From a virus, in IMG/VR virus record IMGVR_UViG_3300005577_000070, positions 1 to 29,335 of that record: a stretch of 29,335 nucleotides of DNA. One strand, 5' to 3'. The notes beneath the pieces are model-generated. The model made no database searches. It had not been told where the DNA came from and saw only the letters and a list, made by a program, of their open reading frames with translations. Within the stretch, counting starts at the first letter, position 1. Every line of letters starts with the position of its first letter. Made by a program: the position numbers and the translations under genes. Of this stretch, positions 23,417 to 29,335 are shown piece after piece.

Positions 23417-25304
23417 AATTTGCCCCCGCCTTGACCTCGACCGCCAGCGGTAGATTGGGCATCCAATCCGGAGGCGTGGTCATTTCCAGTTCGATCGCCC
23501 GTGCCGCGCTCGCGACTTCATGGTTCTGGACGATGAAGCCCAGTTCGTCATGGGTCTGCAGCACGAAACGTAACCAGTAACGCTGACTGAGCCGCACCGC
23601 GGCCGACATCACGACAATACGAGCCAGCGCCTGAGTGATGTTCTCAAGCAGCTTCGCACCGTACAAGCGTTCGTCGGGCAAAGTGTACCTCAACGTCATC
23701 TTGTTCGGAAGAATAATCTTCGAACTTGTAAATTTTACCGGGCCCCAAACGAGGAGATTGTTGCTCGGGCTCTCCATGATCCGCAGCATCTTGTCCAGCT
23801 TGCGCCACGACGCGGCGATGTACTGCGCGAACAGGTTGCGGTATGTATTAACCGTGATCGTCGCAGTGCCTCTGTCGAATAGTCCTTCGAGCGGAATATG
23901 GTACTTGCGCGCGTCGGTGGTCACCATGGTGTAGAACCGCTCGTCGCCGCAGCCGTAGCCAAGCCCGAGAATTGCAGTCTTGCCGATGAAGCGCTCGTTT
24001 GGATTGTCTTTTTTGTTGACAGGTTTGCCGAACAATAAAGACGCGAACGACGCATAGACGTCCTCGCCGGCGGCGAATTGCTCAACGAGGTTGGTCTGCC
24101 CGGCGAGACACGCGACGATGCGCGCCTCGATCTGCGCCAAGTCTGCCGTGATCAGCGTATGCCCCGGCGGGGCGATCAGCGCGGAGCGCAGTTTGCTCTT
24201 CTCAATGTCCCGCGGCAGGTTCTGGCAGTTCATTTTCCATTCGCCAGAGAGCCGATGCGTGTGCGCGCCGCCGTAGCGAAGCGGGATGGGAAACATCTGC
24301 GGCAGGTATCCGGCGCGTTCCCACTGCAACGAGGAGATTTTCAGGAACCGTTCGGCGCGGGTCTCCTCGATCGTGGACTTCTCGGACAGACGCGCGGCCG
24401 CGAGGAGTTGCACCTTGGTGTTTGTGTCGTCGTTATATGACGCGCTGTACTCCAAAAGCTCCGCCATGAACGGGTCGCTCTTCGCGAACTGCGGCACGAC
24501 ACGCCCCGTCGGAGACACCTTCGTCTTTATTTCGACGCCCAGTGCCTCAAGCGACTGCTTGAATAGCTCCGTGCTCATCAGGGCGGCCTTGTCGGCACCG
24601 CACTCTTCGAGCAGCTTGGCCTTGCGCGCGCGGACCTCGAACAGGTGCTGCGCCAGCATGTCTTTATCGCCCTGCAGCTGGGGGTCGATCGCGGCCTTGA
24701 GCACCAAGTCCATCACCAGCTGTTCTTCGAGGGGAAACTCCGGGTAGAGCTTCAGCCAGATATGCATGCAGTCGCGGACGTCACCCATGGCGTAGGTCTT
24801 GTAAGCCGGCCACAGGCCCGCGCGCTTCACGTCAGCCGGCCGCATGCCGATCACCTTGTGGATGGTGTCGCCCTTGGTGTCACGCCCGAAAAGCTGTTTC
24901 ATCACCTCTTTGAGAGAATTGCGGGGATAATTCCGCAGCGCCCGCACCATGCCCAGAGCGTCCTGCAGGCGGGCAGGCACCCAGTGATACCGCCACGCCA
25001 TGATCGCCGCGTCAAACAACGCGTTGAACGAAATGAACATGGTCTCTTCGGCAGGGTAGTTTTTCAGGAAGGGCGCGATCTCGTGCGCCTCTAAAATCTT
25101 CGGCCCGTCCCATGTCAGGTCTTGCACACCCAGCAACATGGTCTCGTAACGAGGGTCTAAAATGTACTCCGGCGGGGTCAGCCGCCGGAGGGAGTAATCC
25201 TTGTCGTAGTAGGTCTCGAAATCGCCGACCAGAATATGCTTTAGTTTTCCAGCACTTTCCGGGCTTGCTTGTACCAGCGCTTTCCGGGCTTCGCGCAAAT
25301 CCAT
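23364..25304 (-). CDS. Family A DNA polymerase with 3'-5' exonuclease
   Basis: 646 residues; ATG with AGGG 8 bases upstream. Exonuclease: DFE (28-30), FNALFD (93-98), YAMGD (171-175), so DEDD-type proofreading appears intact. Polymerase: motif A ADLAQIEAR (D388, E393), motif B R438...K442...L446...Y450 (ERFIGKTAILGLGYG), motif C HDE (585-587). L446 aligns with E. coli Pol I Phe762. There is no 5' nuclease domain. It is the replicative polymerase of the phage, transcribed with primase-helicase, nucleases and MazG. Overlaps the preceding and following genes by 64 and 53 bases. Confidence 0.95.
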   Translation of the reverse strand: MDLREARKALVQASPESAGKLKHILVGDFETYYDKDYSLRRLTPPEYILDPRYETMLLGVQDLTWDGPKILEAHEIAPFLKNYPAEETMFISFNALFDAAIMAWRYHWVPARLQDALGMVRALRNYPRNSLKEVMKQLFGRDTKGDTIHKVIGMRPADVKRAGLWPAYKTYAMGDVRDCMHIWLKLYPEFPLEEQLVMDLVLKAAIDPQLQGDKDMLAQHLFEVRARKAKLLEECGADKAALMSTELFKQSLEALGVEIKTKVSPTGRVVPQFAKSDPFMAELLEYSASYNDDTNTKVQLLAAARLSEKSTIEETRAERFLKISSLQWERAGYLPQMFPIPLRYGGAHTHRLSGEWKMNCQNLPRDIEKSKLRSALIAPPGHTLITADLAQIEARIVACLAGQTNLVEQFAAGEDVYASFASLLFGKPVNKKDNPNERFIGKTAILGLGYGCGDERFYTMVTTDARKYHIPLEGLFDRGTATITVNTYRNLFAQYIAASWRKLDKMLRIMESPSNNLLVWGPVKFTSSKIILPNKMTLRYTLPDERLYGAKLLENITQALARIVVMSAAVRLSQRYWLRFVLQTHDELGFIVQNHEVASAARAIELEMTTPPDWMPNLPLAVEVKAGANYGSCIDVKKYLAGAVNN

Positions 25305-25495
25305 CGGTTATACCCTGCCTGCTTCAGAAGCCCGGCCTCGGCCATTTGAGACAGGTGGTACCAAGCCTGCTCCCAGTTGCCGATCCGTTTGGCCTTCTCG
25401 TTTGTCACGTAGCCCTTGCGATGCGCCTCGGAGAGGATGCGACTGCGGGCCTTCAAAGTCGCAAGTTGCTTCGGGGTTTTGTACTGCGTGTACAT
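25241..25495 (-). CDS. Small winged-helix-like protein
   Basis: 84 residues; ATG preceded by TAGGAGA. Basic, with KTPKQLATLKARSRILSEAH and then YHLSQMAEAGLLKQAGYNRW, which looks like the recognition helix and wing of a small winged helix. The 3' end overlaps the polymerase start by 64 bases, so its translation may be coupled to that of polymerase. DNA binding is inferred. Confidence 0.68.
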   Translation of the reverse strand: MYTQYKTPKQLATLKARSRILSEAHRKGYVTNEKAKRIGNWEQAWYHLSQMAEAGLLKQAGYNRWICAKPGKRWYKQARKVLEN

Positions 25496-25506
25496 GATAC
25501 TGTCTC

Positions 25507-26040
25507 CTACTTCTGGGTGCGTTTCTCGCGCTCCCAGTGATCTTTGATTGACTGCACGACTTCGTCGTCAGTTTCGACGTCCTGCCCCCTCACAACCTTC
25601 GTTGCATATATCTCCGCGTCGTTCATGGCAACCTGAACGATCTCGTTTATGATGGACATGCGGGTGCGGAGGGTCTGGGCGTAGGCTTGTAAAAAGTCCC
25701 GCTCGCCACGAAGGTTCCTTACTTCCGTGTCGTAGAGGGTCTTGTAAGCCTCGAATTTACCGTTCATCTCCTCCAGTTGCTTGGCCAGATCGTCACGCTG
25801 GAGGACAGTCAGCCGCAGTTCGTTCTTGGTTTGCTCCAAGGCGTCTTTGGTGTCTTTGAATTCGTCGATCGCCTGCTGGAAAGGGTTCGGTGGCTTGGGG
25901 GTGGTGCCGTTGTTCGCCATGGGGTGTTGGTCCTTTTTTGGTTTGTGGTCGTCGAAGCCTGCGCATGGGCCTGCGGTGTGGCACGCGAGACGGATACAGC
26001 GTCGGTTTTTCTCGCTCCAGCCACAGGCCCATACGGTCAT
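25507..26040 (-). CDS. Coiled-coil protein with Cys-rich N-terminus
   Basis: 177 residues from ATG 26040, which starts 2 bases after the MazG stop; alternative ATG 25920 gives 137 residues and has AAGGA 10 bases upstream. The extra 40 residues contain CGWSEKNRRC, LACHTAGPC and GFDDHK, a possible zinc knuckle, and have GC-rich third positions, so they are probably coding. The rest is a long charged coiled coil (TKDALEQTKNELRLTVLQ and KQLEEMNGKFEAYKTLYD), then a helical C-terminus. Function unknown; a replication-complex partner is conceivable. Confidence 0.55.
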   Translation of the reverse strand: MTVWACGWSEKNRRCIRLACHTAGPCAGFDDHKPKKDQHPMANNGTTPKPPNPFQQAIDEFKDTKDALEQTKNELRLTVLQRDDLAKQLEEMNGKFEAYKTLYDTEVRNLRGERDFLQAYAQTLRTRMSIINEIVQVAMNDAEIYATKVVRGQDVETDDEVVQSIKDHWEREKRTQK

Positions 26041-26042
26041 TT

Positions 26043-26366
26043 TTATGCGATCCGGGTTTTCAGTCCGTACTTTTCCGACGTCGCGTTGAACTTGTTGCGG
26101 AGCGCAGTGGACAAGTCGATGCCTTCGGCAGCGGCGATCAGGTCGATGCAGATGATCGCATCGGCCAGTTCTTCGGCAAGCTGTCCGGGCGTGGCGCGTG
26201 ATCCGCGGATACCCATGCGCTCGCGGTCGATTTTCTTGATGACGTTGCAGGCTTCGCCCACCTCGCCGGCAAGTTCGTTGCCGCGATAGGACAACGAAAT
26301 CTGGTTGGTCGGGTCCCACTCCAGTTGGCGAGTGATATTGGCGACGCGCAGTTCAGTCAGGTCCAC
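26043..26366 (-). CDS. MazG-like nucleoside triphosphate pyrophosphohydrolase
   Basis: 107 residues. Metal-binding pattern E31-x3-E35-x2-E38 (NELAGEVGEAC) and E65-E66-x2-D69 (AEELADAIICID), the all-alpha NTP-PPase signature of MazG/dUTPase-like enzymes. It ends with AEGIDLSTALRNKFNATSEK, also typical. It would hydrolyse NTPs or dNTPs to monophosphates, cleaning the nucleotide pool or lowering host alarmone signals, as proposed for phage MazG. Single-domain length is usual for phage copies. Confidence 0.88.
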   Translation of the reverse strand: MDLTELRVANITRQLEWDPTNQISLSYRGNELAGEVGEACNVIKKIDRERMGIRGSRATPGQLAEELADAIICIDLIAAAEGIDLSTALRNKFNATSEKYGLKTRIA

Positions 26367-26367
26367 C

Positions 26368-26643
26368 TTATTCCTCCTCTTTTGGTACTTCGAAAATGTG
26401 GAAGACGAGCGTGCCGTTGTTGAGGAAGACGGTCCCGATGTATTTGCCCTCGTCCATCATGACGTGCCCCGTGCCGACCATCATGATCGTGCGAAACTCG
26501 CGTTTGTGCGCGGGATTGCATGTGTACCAGAGTGTTGGAGTGCCGTCTTGGGCGGCAGCGCAGAGAAACTCTGCGCCTTCCGGGACCTCGATCGTCTGCA
26601 GGTGGTCTATCTTGAGCGGCGTTTTCCAGACCGTGATGTTCAT
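26368..26643 (-). CDS. DUF7352-like small phage protein
   Basis: 91 residues from ATG 26643 (MNITVWKTPLKI), with GAGG close upstream. The longer open frame to 26796 is an artefact of running through a tRNA-like segment. Features: VPEGAEFLCAAAQDG, LWYTCNP, GTGHVMMDEGKYIGTVFLNN and TLVFHIFEVP. This is the pattern of a small beta-rich family common in phages, which I know as DUF7352; function unknown. Confidence 0.8.
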   Translation of the reverse strand: MNITVWKTPLKIDHLQTIEVPEGAEFLCAAAQDGTPTLWYTCNPAHKREFRTIMMVGTGHVMMDEGKYIGTVFLNNGTLVFHIFEVPKEEE

Positions 26644-26661
26644 GCTGCCTCGAAGATTGGT

Positions 26662-26690
26662 TGGTGCCCCCGGCGGGGATCGAACCCGCA
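26662..26690 (-). tRNA. Partial tRNA: T arm, acceptor 3' strand and CCA only
   Basis: On the minus strand: GCGGG-TTCGATC-CCCGC (T stem-loop), CGGGGGC (acceptor 3' strand), A, CCA. The matching acceptor 5' strand (GCCCCCG) and a normal D or anticodon arm are not found upstream, so this is only a tRNA 3' end. It sits in the 89-base gap between two genes. Such fragments usually are phage attachment sites that restore the host tRNA upon integration. Confidence 0.6.
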
Positions 26691-26732
26691 TTGGCTGATA
26701 GCTATTACACTTCAGCGTGAACTCGTAAAAAA

Positions 26733-26951
26733 TTACTTGTACCTTGTGACGACAGGCTCCACGTCGGGGCGACCGACGACAACGGAAAGTTTCCACACCA
26801 ACACTTCGTCGTCGGGAGAGCCTTTCAAACGCTCTTTGGCGACCTTCAGCGCGGCCTTTTCAGTCGTGAATTCCATGTTCTGGCCCGCGTCGTTCATCGC
26901 TGGGTTACAATCCATGTCGGTGACGATATAGAAATTTTTACTTCTGGGCAT
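26733..26951 (-). CDS. Small hypothetical protein
   Basis: 72 residues from ATG 26951 (MPRSKNFYIVTDMD) with AGGA 9 bases upstream; a longer frame to 27026 is less likely. Beta strand, Asp-rich loop, helix (KAALKVAKERLKG), then EVLVWKLSVVVG. Probably a single small alpha/beta domain. It overlaps the upstream gene by 14 bases. Function unknown. Confidence 0.65.
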   Translation of the reverse strand: MPRSKNFYIVTDMDCNPAMNDAGQNMEFTTEKAALKVAKERLKGSPDDEVLVWKLSVVVGRPDVEPVVTRYK

Positions 26952-27186
26952 CGAGTTCTGTCCTGTATTGTTGGTAAATACGCCATGCTTCCTTGACGTC
27001 GTCAGGGTCGTAGCCTTCGAGCGCAACGAACTTCATCTCGAAGCCGTCATGCGGGAGAACCTCCCCAAAATCGTCCTCCCACGAGAAGACTTCTTTGAGC
27101 AGCATGCCGACAAAGCACGACTTCGCCGCGCTCTTGTACTTCAGCCGCAGAAGGATCATGTCTTCGCTCGTGGGGTCTTTGTTCAT
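26938..27186 (-). CDS. Small hypothetical protein
   Basis: 82 residues; ATG preceded by GCGGAAA. Acidic helical ends and an aromatic middle (FSWEDDFGEVLPHDGFEMKF). No known motif. Second gene of the operon after the HTH gene, 4 bases apart. Confidence 0.65.
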   Translation of the reverse strand: MNKDPTSEDMILLRLKYKSAAKSCFVGMLLKEVFSWEDDFGEVLPHDGFEMKFVALEGYDPDDVKEAWRIYQQYRTELDAQK

Positions 27187-27190
27187 GGTT

Positions 27191-27436
27191 TTATTTCCGC
27201 TGTCGCTTTTTATCCGTAGGTCGCCACTCTTTCCCCAACGCTTCGATGTCTTCAGGCTTCAGATCGTACGTGGCCATGATGGACAGAAGCAAAGCGACAT
27301 AGTACGGCGCTCCCTCGGCAGCCCATCGCCGGCCCGATGTTTTGGTCTTGCCGGCGAACAACCACGACGCTTGGCCCTGCGTCATGCCGAACACGGCTAA
27401 CGCTTTCTTGTACTGGGCCCCAGTCATACGCGCCAT
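27191..27436 (-). CDS. Cro/C1-type HTH protein, first gene of the operon
   Basis: 81 residues; ATG preceded by AAGGA. QYKKALAVFGMTQGQASWLF then GRRWAAEG is the layout of a Cro/C1 (XRE)-type helix-turn-helix, with a third helix YVALLLSIMATY; the tail is basic (DKKRQRK). It is the first gene behind the candidate promoter, so autoregulation of the replication operon is plausible. It is too small to be a full CI repressor. Confidence 0.72.
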   Translation of the reverse strand: MARMTGAQYKKALAVFGMTQGQASWLFAGKTKTSGRRWAAEGAPYYVALLLSIMATYDLKPEDIEALGKEWRPTDKKRQRK

Positions 27437-27469
27437 TTTAGTTTCCTTGGTAAAAATGCAGCGAACTCA

Positions 27470-27498
27470 AGATGGTAGTTGTAACGGAATTCGTCAAG
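27470..27498 (-). promoter_or_regulatory. Candidate promoter of the replication operon
   Basis: On the minus strand CTTGAC, 17 bases, CCATCT, located about 35-60 bases before the first ATG. The form CTTGAC-N17-CTATAT is the common alphaproteobacterial housekeeping promoter; four of six -10 bases match. It lies between a terminator and the first gene, as expected. Confidence 0.5.
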
Positions 27499-27518
27499 CA
27501 CGAAATGTGATAAAGACC

Positions 27519-27561
27519 TAAAAAGACAAACCCCGCGGGAGGAGTTAACCTCGCCGCGGGG
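27519..27561 (-). terminator. Intrinsic terminator of the upstream gene group
   Basis: Stem CCCCGCGG/CCGCGGGG (27531-27538 with 27554-27561), extended by GAGG/CCTC with one bulged G and an AGTTAA loop. On the minus strand it is followed by TTTGTCTTTTT. Strong GC stem plus T-run; oriented to end transcription of the 27600-29335 genes. Confidence 0.85.
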
Positions 27562-27569
27562 CCCCTCAA

Positions 27570-27604
27570 GGTAACAGGCCCAATGGGGCGCAAAGCCTGT
27601 TACC
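27570..27604 (-). promoter_or_regulatory. Perfect 10-bp hairpin over a stop codon
   Basis: GGTAACAGGC (27570-27579) and GCCTGTTACC (27595-27604) pair perfectly around a 15-base loop. The stop codon of the adjacent gene is inside the stem. The loop holds GCCCC (minus strand), which could pair with GGGGC just downstream (27561-27565). It may be a 3' mRNA stability element, or part of the termination region. Confidence 0.55.
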
Positions 27605-27836
27605 TGTCCTTTTTCGTCATCATGATCTTGACGACGTCGAGCGCGATGTGCCCGGCACCACCGTTCCAGCCGGCGTCGAACGCGGCTTTAAGCAGATGCT
27701 GCAACACCTCTTTCTGTTCCGGATCAGGCGCCGGGATCATCGCCATGCCCATGCGGGTCATGGCATGCGCCATGAACTGGTTGAAGGCGCTGGTCTTGGC
27801 AGCCTCCATCTGTTTCTCTTTTTCTTCGACGTTCAT
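27600..27836 (-). CDS. Small helical protein
   Basis: 78 residues from ATG 27836, which overlaps the previous stop by ATGA; the upstream extension to 27938 is out of keeping. It has a charged helix (NVEEKEKQMEAAKTSAFNQF), a Met-rich segment (MTRMGMAMIPAPDPEQK) and a Gly/Ala-rich region. No signal for membrane insertion. Function unknown; last gene before the terminator. Confidence 0.65.
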   Translation of the reverse strand: MNVEEKEKQMEAAKTSAFNQFMAHAMTRMGMAMIPAPDPEQKEVLQHLLKAAFDAGWNGGAGHIALDVVKIMMTKKDR

Positions 27837-28099
27837 TTGGTGTCGTCCTTGTCGGGTTCGCGTTTCCAAGGGACAACATAATCGTCGCCCTCGGTCTCTG
27901 GTGAATTGCGGATGCTGAGTGCCTCGACCGGGAAACACTCGCGGACCACCTCTTGGGTGCCGTAGACCATCATGGACACTTCGGCCATGCGGACCACGAC
28001 GCCCGTTGTCTCTTCCGTCTTTTCATAGAGCCGGGTCACTGTCATACGCGGTGACCCGGATCGCAGATAGACGATGGCGCCGATGCCTAGAATTTTCAT
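27833..28099 (-). CDS. DUF2158/YodC-like small protein
   Basis: 88 residues. GAIVYLRSGSPRMTVTRL at the N-terminus resembles the GDVVxLKSGGPxMTV core of the DUF2158 (YodC) family, then a short beta region and FPVEALSI; the tail is charged. Family function is unknown. Translation is coupled by ATGA to the next gene. Confidence 0.65.
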   Translation of the reverse strand: MKILGIGAIVYLRSGSPRMTVTRLYEKTEETTGVVVRMAEVSMMVYGTQEVVRECFPVEALSIRNSPETEGDDYVVPWKREPDKDDTK

Positions 28100-28110
28100 C
28101 TTCGGGTTCT

Positions 28111-29073
28111 TTAGATGTGGCAGTCAACGACCGTGAGCCACGTATCGGGCGGCAGGCTCTCGATCATCTTGGTGAACTCGTCGTCCCATGTGTCGATATC
28201 TTTTTCATCGATAACGACGCCCCACCAGCCCATGTCGCCGCGCTCGTACCACTTGCCGTCTTTGACGACAGCGAACGATTGCAGCGTCTGCTTGCGGGTG
28301 CGTTCGATGAACTTCTCGCGGGTGCAGTTCATCTGCTTGACGGCGCGGTTCAAATCCCACCGCTCTTTGAAGAGAGGCGCCGCCTTCAGGTCCAAGATGA
28401 CCGGGTCGTTCCAGTATTTCTCGCGGGCCTGCTCGATCGTGCCGCCGGCAGCAACCGTTTCTTCGCGGACCGTGTCCCAGTCCGGCGCGGGACGACCAGC
28501 GACGATCGCCTGAAACGCATCGTATTCCGGCAGCTTCACCGCGACCTCGGCGTCCTGCATCGCCGGGATATCCATGTCGCCTAGGCGAACGCTATCGCCG
28601 TAGGGCTCAAGCATGCCCGACCACCGACCACCGACGACCCACCAGTCCCACTTTTTGTTGGGGTTGGTCTTGCGGTAGCAGCGTCCGTCACGGATGAAGC
28701 CGCCCCACTCGCTTTCGACGCAGTCTTCCATGTCTTTGTAGCCGATGCCGTGCTTGCGGGCTTCGTCCGCCGGCATGTCCTCGATCAGTCGCCCGCCGAA
28801 CGGCAGGGAGAACGCCTTCGGTGCGAACTTGTCGTCGTTCTCTGGTTTCCAGAACTGCTCGTCGTAATAGTCGTGGATGGACCCGTCTTCAAGCTGGACG
28901 ACCTTCTGCGGCTTGTTGAATGTTTTCTCGCAGTCCTCGGTCACGTCGACGTCGATAACGTACTGGTCTTCTTTGCCGGTGCACTCGTACTCGTGCCATG
29001 GCTGGAGAATTTTGGTCAGAAGATAGTTGGTTGGTTCCCGGTCAGTGATGACCAGTACAGAGAAATGAGACAC
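28111..29073 (-). CDS. SHFSVLVIT-type conserved phage/accessory protein
   Basis: 320 residues. GTG 29073 is chosen because GGAG lies 8 bases upstream and the product then begins MSHFSVLVIT, the standard N-terminus of a family seen in phages and plasmids. The longer frame to 29319 translates a non-coding leader. Features: WHEYECTGKEDQYVIDVDVT, then KKWDWWVVGGRWSGML (aromatic signature), an acidic helix-rich middle and a C-terminal MGWWGVVIDEKDIDTWDDEF. Function is not known; no catalytic motif is evident. Expressed as part of the second minus-strand group. Confidence 0.78.
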   Translation of the reverse strand: MSHFSVLVITDREPTNYLLTKILQPWHEYECTGKEDQYVIDVDVTEDCEKTFNKPQKVVQLEDGSIHDYYDEQFWKPENDDKFAPKAFSLPFGGRLIEDMPADEARKHGIGYKDMEDCVESEWGGFIRDGRCYRKTNPNKKWDWWVVGGRWSGMLEPYGDSVRLGDMDIPAMQDAEVAVKLPEYDAFQAIVAGRPAPDWDTVREETVAAGGTIEQAREKYWNDPVILDLKAAPLFKERWDLNRAVKQMNCTREKFIERTRKQTLQSFAVVKDGKWYERGDMGWWGVVIDEKDIDTWDDEFTKMIESLPPDTWLTVVDCHI

Positions 29074-29103
29074 GTTTTTTGCTCCATTGATTTTGGGTGT
29101 TAG

Positions 29104-29146
29104 CACGCCTTCAAGCCGGGTAGAGGTTTGCACCCCGCCCGGCGTG
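29104..29146 (-). promoter_or_regulatory. Structured leader hairpin before the SHFSVLVIT gene
   Basis: GCCGGG/CCCGGC (29115-29120 with 29138-29143) encloses an inner stem with a GCAA tetraloop; CACGCC/GGCGTG (29104-29109 with 29141-29146) overlaps the outer stem, giving an alternative pairing. No T-run follows, so it is not an ordinary terminator. It lies in the untranslated leader upstream of GTG 29073. Confidence 0.4.
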
Positions 29147-29164
29147 AAAACGTCTTGGAGCCTC

Positions 29165-29335
29165 TCAGTATTCAGATGGCAGGAGCATCGTGGTGCTCGA
29201 ACGATCCGCCTCGGTGATGATCCAGAAATCACCGGGCGCGTTCTCCAGCGGGTAGACACTGAGGACGCGACCGCCGTTGACGAGCGCGCGGTCGTTGGCG
29301 GCCTTGTCTTGGTCGTCAACCGTGCCCCACTGGCC
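29165..29335 (-). CDS. C-terminal part of an unknown protein, cut by window edge
   Basis: 56 codons plus a TGA stop are in the window; the frame is open to the last base, so the 5' end is outside. It includes NDRALVNGGRVLSVYPLEN and FWIITEADRSSTTMLLPSEY, a compact beta-rich C-terminus similar in style to small phage proteins. No function can be given. Confidence 0.6.
   Translation of the reverse strand, partial: GQWGTVDDQDKAANDRALVNGGRVLSVYPLENAPGDFWIITEADRSSTTMLLPSEY

Noticed and set aside
26644-26796. N-terminal extension of the DUF7352-like protein
   Set aside because: It would translate the tRNA-like segment; the family start MNITVWK fits ATG 26643.
26305-26931. 208-codon plus-strand open frame
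   Set aside because: Runs opposite several minus-strand genes and through the tRNA 3' end; its WCPRRGSNPH peptide is a well-known false translation of tRNA sequence.
11-27517. Recurrent word (A)TAAAGAC at several places
   Set aside because: Most copies are in coding frames as Asn-Lys-Asp or similar codons and have no common position relative to genes; only the palindromic copy at 13437 is kept.

Overview
The window is part of a GC-rich genome of a tailed double-stranded DNA phage, probably with a short tail (podovirus-like). It is densely coded: almost every base lies in a gene and the longest non-coding stretch is about 160 bases. No ribosomal, metabolic or host housekeeping gene is visible. 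An alphaproteobacterial host is a weak inference, based on a promoter of the CTTGAC-N17-CxATxT type and on general codon use. The window cuts a gene at each end.

Layout. (1) Positions 1-13439, plus strand, virion genes: a large tail/nozzle-like protein cut by the left edge; three tandem small paralogs; two overlapping small genes with Asp-box-like motifs; then three very large genes. These encode a repeat-rich hyperacidic protein, a second protein sharing its repeats, and a 1665-residue protein with an HExxH metallopeptidase motif and a C-terminal region resembling those of polyvalent/ejection proteins. (2) Positions 13437-15584, plus strand, a run of small genes that starts at a palindrome, including a 35-residue membrane peptide. 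(3) Positions 15468-27436, minus strand, one long tightly packed replication/recombination operon. In transcription order it encodes an HTH protein, small unknowns, a DUF7352-like protein, a MazG-like pyrophosphohydrolase, a coiled-coil protein, a wHTH-like protein, family A DNA polymerase, a DUF6378-like protein, a PD-(D/E)XK nuclease with an Fe-S-type cysteine set, an HTH protein, a VRR-NUC nuclease, a Snf2-like helicase, a small coiled-coil protein, a Cys-rich candidate ssDNA-binding protein, and a primase-helicase. A candidate promoter (27470-27498) heads it. (4) Positions 27519-29335, minus strand, a second group of early/accessory genes ending in a strong intrinsic terminator preceded by another hairpin.

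How it fits together. The minus-strand operon supplies primase, helicase, polymerase, nucleotide-pool clean-up and nucleases for phage DNA replication and recombination. The plus-strand block supplies the tail and the proteins probably delivered into the host with the DNA. The two blocks converge and overlap by about 117 bases at 15468-15584.

Most notable signals: a nearly invariant 17-residue peptide shared by the primase and its upstream neighbour, with almost only synonymous DNA changes; seven GRYSD repeats in one virion gene and an eighth in the next; a YAxGGxV tag in several plus-strand proteins; a leucine at the position of E. coli Pol I Phe762 in the DNA polymerase; and an isolated tRNA 3' end inside the replication operon that could be an attachment site. 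The last two are both compatible with a temperate or slow life style, but no integrase is in the window.
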